Source: Firmicutes bacterium UBA6132 (GTDB taxonomy: Bacteria; Bacillota_A; Clostridia; Tissierellales; Sedimentibacteraceae). From it: 6,016 bases of DNA. Every line of letters begins with the position of its first letter. The stretch's first letter is position 1. The notes under the pieces are model-generated. The model had not been told where the DNA came from, searched no databases, and saw only the letters and a list, made by a program, of their open reading frames with translations. Below are positions 3,588 to 6,016 of this stretch, in pieces. The translations under genes and the position numbers were made by a program. The DNA is taken from the NCBI GenBank assembly GCA_002435835.1, contig DIVM01000203.1:1-6016 (forward strand). The letters are read 5' to 3'.

Positions 3588-6016
3588 TAATAACCCCTCC
3601 GACTTTAAACAATTGGTGACTAACATTTCCAGCTTCATTAATAATATATTCAAATATTCCTTTTTTCCCATTGAGCTCACCATTAACTTGCAAAAGGGTT
3701 CTTTTGACGCCATCGTTCCCAATAATATTAAAAACTTTTCCCTTGGCAAGCTGAGATTGAGTTAACCAACTGGCGGATCGATGATAAATATCCGATTTTG
3801 TTAGTGCCGTTCCAACACGTTGTGCGGTTGAAATTATTTTAGCTGCTGCACTGGCTGCCACCGTTGCTGCACTGGCTGATGAGAGCCTTGCAACATACGG
3901 CCCTAAAAATGCCCCCAATGCCACCCCTGCGACCGTAGCCCCTGCTATTAAAGCATATCTCTTCCAACCTTTTAAGCCCATAGCATCTGCAATCAGTACA
4001 CCTAAAATCGCACCAGATACGACACCAATAATGCCACCGATTATATTTGCTGCACAATACCCACCATCATCTGTCATATTGACAGGATTGTTCAAGCAAT
4101 AAGCAAACAAATTATATTGAATCAAACTCCCTTGCTCAACACCTAATATGGACGTGTCATCCGCATTGATAAAGCGACCGATTTCCGGATTGTAGTAACG
4201 ACTACCTACATAGAATAAGCCCGTTTCAGTATCATATCTATATCCACGATATCTGTATGGATTTTTTTCTCCTACTGTTGAAGCCAGGCTTCCTGTTATA
4301 TTTATTAATTTTCCCCATGTATCATAAACATAGTTTACTACCTGAACACCTGTGCTGTCAATTAATCCTGTAATATCTCCTTGTCCATTTCTTACATAGA
4401 AATATTCTGCATTGTTTAAAATTATGCTCACAAGACTTCCATTTGCATCATAAGTATAGTAAATTACATCTGTGCCATTTGATTCTTGAGTAACATTTCC
4501 ATTTACTAAGTGATATTTTGTTACAACTCCATTAACTGTCTTTTCAGTTCTTATTCCTTGATCGTTGTATTTATATGATGCATTAAATCCTGTTTTAGAT
4601 ATGGATGATAATTGACGTCCTCGTTCCCATGAATAGGTATAGCCATTATAACCTGTTATATTTCCTATTTCATCATAAGAAATTGCTTTTCCATCAAAAT
4701 TTGTTAATTTATCCTTCCAGTTTGCATCACCATAAGTATAAGTGTATGTCTTTGTTGGGTTTGATGGTGTGCCTGTAGTATACGAATATTCTGTTTTAGT
4801 AAGAATATTTCCACCAACATCATATACATATTCAATTGTTTTGTTTAATGATTGGTTATTTTCCCTTATCAGCTCATCTAATACATTATAGAGATATTCT
4901 GTTACATTACCGTTTTCTGTAATTGTAGAAATATTTCCATTTGCATCATATGTGTAGCTGATTGCATTTCCTTGATTATTTATTGTTTCCAATACATTTG
5001 TTGCTGTGCTTGGGCTGGTATAATCTCCATGCTTGTATGCATAACTTGTTACAAAAGGGGTAGTAGTATTAATTGTTTTATTATCCAATCTGCCCAAATC
5101 ATCAAAATGATATGAAATATTTTTACCTTTTGTGGTTGTAACATTTGTATTGCGATTGTCCCCATCATAAACATAACTTGTACTGTAGTTATTGTTTCCA
5201 ATTTTTTCACTTATATTTTCAACATTATCGTTGTTATCGTAACTAAATGATGTTGTATCACCATTTGAAGCATTTATTTTAGTTAAGCGGTTGGCAATAT
5301 CATAAATGTAACGGTATTTAATAAAGTTTATGTTATCTTCATGATAGCCGACATTTCCATTTTCATCATATTCATATCTAAATTCATCTTGATAATTTTC
5401 TACTCCAAAATTTATTGAAGAAAGTCGATCAACTCTATCGTAATTATAGCTGATATTTTGTTCATTTCCATACAATACATCTGAAATTAAACTTGAATTA
5501 AATTTATAAGTATTTTGTATAAGATTTTGAGTACCAACTGAAACTTTTTTTATTTTCCCAAAATCATCATAATCAAAATTATAGCTAAACCCATTATGTG
5601 TTATGGCACTTAGCATATCATTTTGATATGTGTAGCTGTTTGTTACATTTTGATTATCATCAACTTTTTTTGAAACTGATTTTAATTTCAAACTATCATC
5701 ATAATCATAATTAGTTGCTTGATTTTTAGGGTCTATTACGGTTTTTAAAAGTCCGTTTCTTATGTTACCATCTTCATTATAATATTTATAATTTACCGTA
5801 TTTCCAGACGGGTCCGTAGTTGAACTTATGTTTTTACCATCTTCTGTATATGTTGAACTGCTTCTAATATAATCTGAAGAACCGCTTTCTATTGTTGTGG
5901 TTATTATATTTCCAAAGCCATCATAAACATATGATGTGCTCACATGTTCAGGTGTTGTAATGCCTGTAAAATTATGTTTATCATCATAATAATATGATGT
6001 TTTATTGCCTCTAAAA
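3571..6016 (-). CDS. Rhs/YD-repeat polymorphic toxin, C-terminal 814 residues (N-terminus outside window)
   Basis: A single open frame runs through the right edge; the GTG at 5943 is internal, since the frame continues upstream with FRGNKTSYYYDD. Residues 1 to about 560 (counted from the edge) are tandem YD repeats, for example YTYDANGNISTITENG and YRYIYDIANRLTKINASNG, which in relatives build a beta-cage shell around the toxin. The Rhs-associated core follows at about 560-652 (YRGYRYDTETGLFYVGSRYY ... NPVNMTDDGG). Residues 655-709 form a Gly/Ala-rich hydrophobic segment, probably two membrane-spanning or linker helices, and 740-814 a compact tip (KGKVFNIIGNDGVKRTLLQ, KKGIFEYIINEAGNVSHQLF) ending in GGVINGKPN. 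The tip should be the toxic effector; its activity is not recognisable, although H745, R746 and H800 are polar candidates. The usual D-P-x-G cleavage motif after the core reads D-D-G-G. The linker is much richer in GC than the repeats. It is translationally coupled to the immunity gene. Confidence 0.93.
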   Translation of the reverse strand, partial: FRGNKTSYYYDDKHNFTGITTPEHVSTSYVYDGFGNIITTTIESGSSDYIRSSSTYTEDGKNISSTTDPSGNTVNYKYYNEDGNIRNGLLKTVIDPKNQATNYDYDDSLKLKSVSKKVDDNQNVTNSYTYQNDMLSAITHNGFSYNFDYDDFGKIKKVSVGTQNLIQNTYKFNSSLISDVLYGNEQNISYNYDRVDRLSSINFGVENYQDEFRYEYDENGNVGYHEDNINFIKYRYIYDIANRLTKINASNGDTTSFSYDNNDNVENISEKIGNNNYSTSYVYDGDNRNTNVTTTKGKNISYHFDDLGRLDNKTINTTTPFVTSYAYKHGDYTSPSTATNVLETINNQGNAISYTYDANGNISTITENGNVTEYLYNVLDELIRENNQSLNKTIEYVYDVGGNILTKTEYSYTTGTPSNPTKTYTYTYGDANWKDKLTNFDGKAISYDEIGNITGYNGYTYSWERGRQLSSISKTGFNASYKYNDQGIRTEKTVNGVVTKYHLVNGNVTQESNGTDVIYYTYDANGSLVSIILNNAEYFYVRNGQGDITGLIDSTGVQVVNYVYDTWGKLINITGSLASTVGEKNPYRYRGYRYDTETGLFYVGSRYYNPEIGRFINADDTSILGVEQGSLIQYNLFAYCLNNPVNMTDDGGYCAANIIGGIIGVVSGAILGVLIADAMGLKGWKRYALIAGATVAGVALGAFLGPYVARLSSASAATVAASAAAKIISTAQRVGTALTKSDIYHRSASWLTQSQLAKGKVFNIIGNDGVKRTLLQVNGELNGKKGIFEYIINEAGNVSHQLFKVGGVINGKPN

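Noticed and set aside
3588..3749. N-terminal extension of the immunity protein to 253 residues
   Set aside because: It would run inside the Rhs coding sequence, and the ribosome binding site GGAGGGG clearly marks ATG 3587 as the start.
3839..4057. Minus-strand open frame of 72 codons
   Set aside because: It is an alternative frame inside the GC-richer linker of the Rhs gene; the Cys/Gly/Arg-rich product is typical of a shadow.
5941..5943. GTG at 5943 as the true start of the Rhs protein
   Set aside because: The frame is open with YD-repeat-like residues up to the window edge, and no ribosome binding site precedes the GTG.

Overview
The window is AT-rich, low-GC DNA with strong AGGAGG-type ribosome binding sites, REP-like and RAYT remnants and a Gram-positive style Rhs/YD-repeat protein. 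It most likely comes from a Firmicute of the class Clostridia. It is an accessory, gene-graveyard region: a few intact genes stand among several truncated mobile or repetitive elements.

Left part (1-880, + strand): the last codons of an unidentified gene, then a complete two-gene type II toxin-antitoxin operon. A HigB/Gp49-like RelE-superfamily toxin (156-521) overlaps by 11 bases with a HigA-like XRE-family antitoxin (511-879). A small palindrome upstream may be the operator.

Middle (880-2640) is a mosaic of relics. At 911-1052 is the leader and first seven codons of a probable insertion-sequence gene, with a palindrome whose 3' arm runs into the ribosome binding site. At 1053-1108 and 1707-2009 are two collinear pieces of a decayed Rhs gene, clearly homologous to the intact Rhs gene at the right of the window. 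They are split by a 598-base insert that carries an apparently intact 153-codon minus-strand gene (1217-1678), a candidate orphan immunity gene. At 2010-2305 is a dead REP-associated tyrosine transposase (RAYT) that has lost its HUH segment but kept a near-consensus promoter (2364-2392). Three copies of a 29-base palindromic REP-like repeat lie at 2429, 2645 and 2676. A strong hairpin with a T-tract (2581-2623) can terminate minus-strand transcription.

Right part (2640-6016, - strand): transcription runs right to left. The C-terminal 814 codons of a large Rhs/YD-repeat polymorphic toxin enter from the right edge. They pass the Rhs-associated core, a GC-richer hydrophobic linker and a small (about 75-residue) C-terminal tip. 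The toxin stop codon overlaps by 17 bases the start of a 199-residue protein resembling the DUF2247 family, which is the natural candidate for the immunity protein. Behind it lies a zinc-ribbon fragment of a large serine recombinase, cut by the REP repeats, and then the terminator.

Overall the window looks like an Rhs toxin/immunity locus that has been duplicated, broken by mobile elements and stripped down, with the toxin/immunity pair, an orphan immunity-like gene and a toxin-antitoxin operon kept intact.
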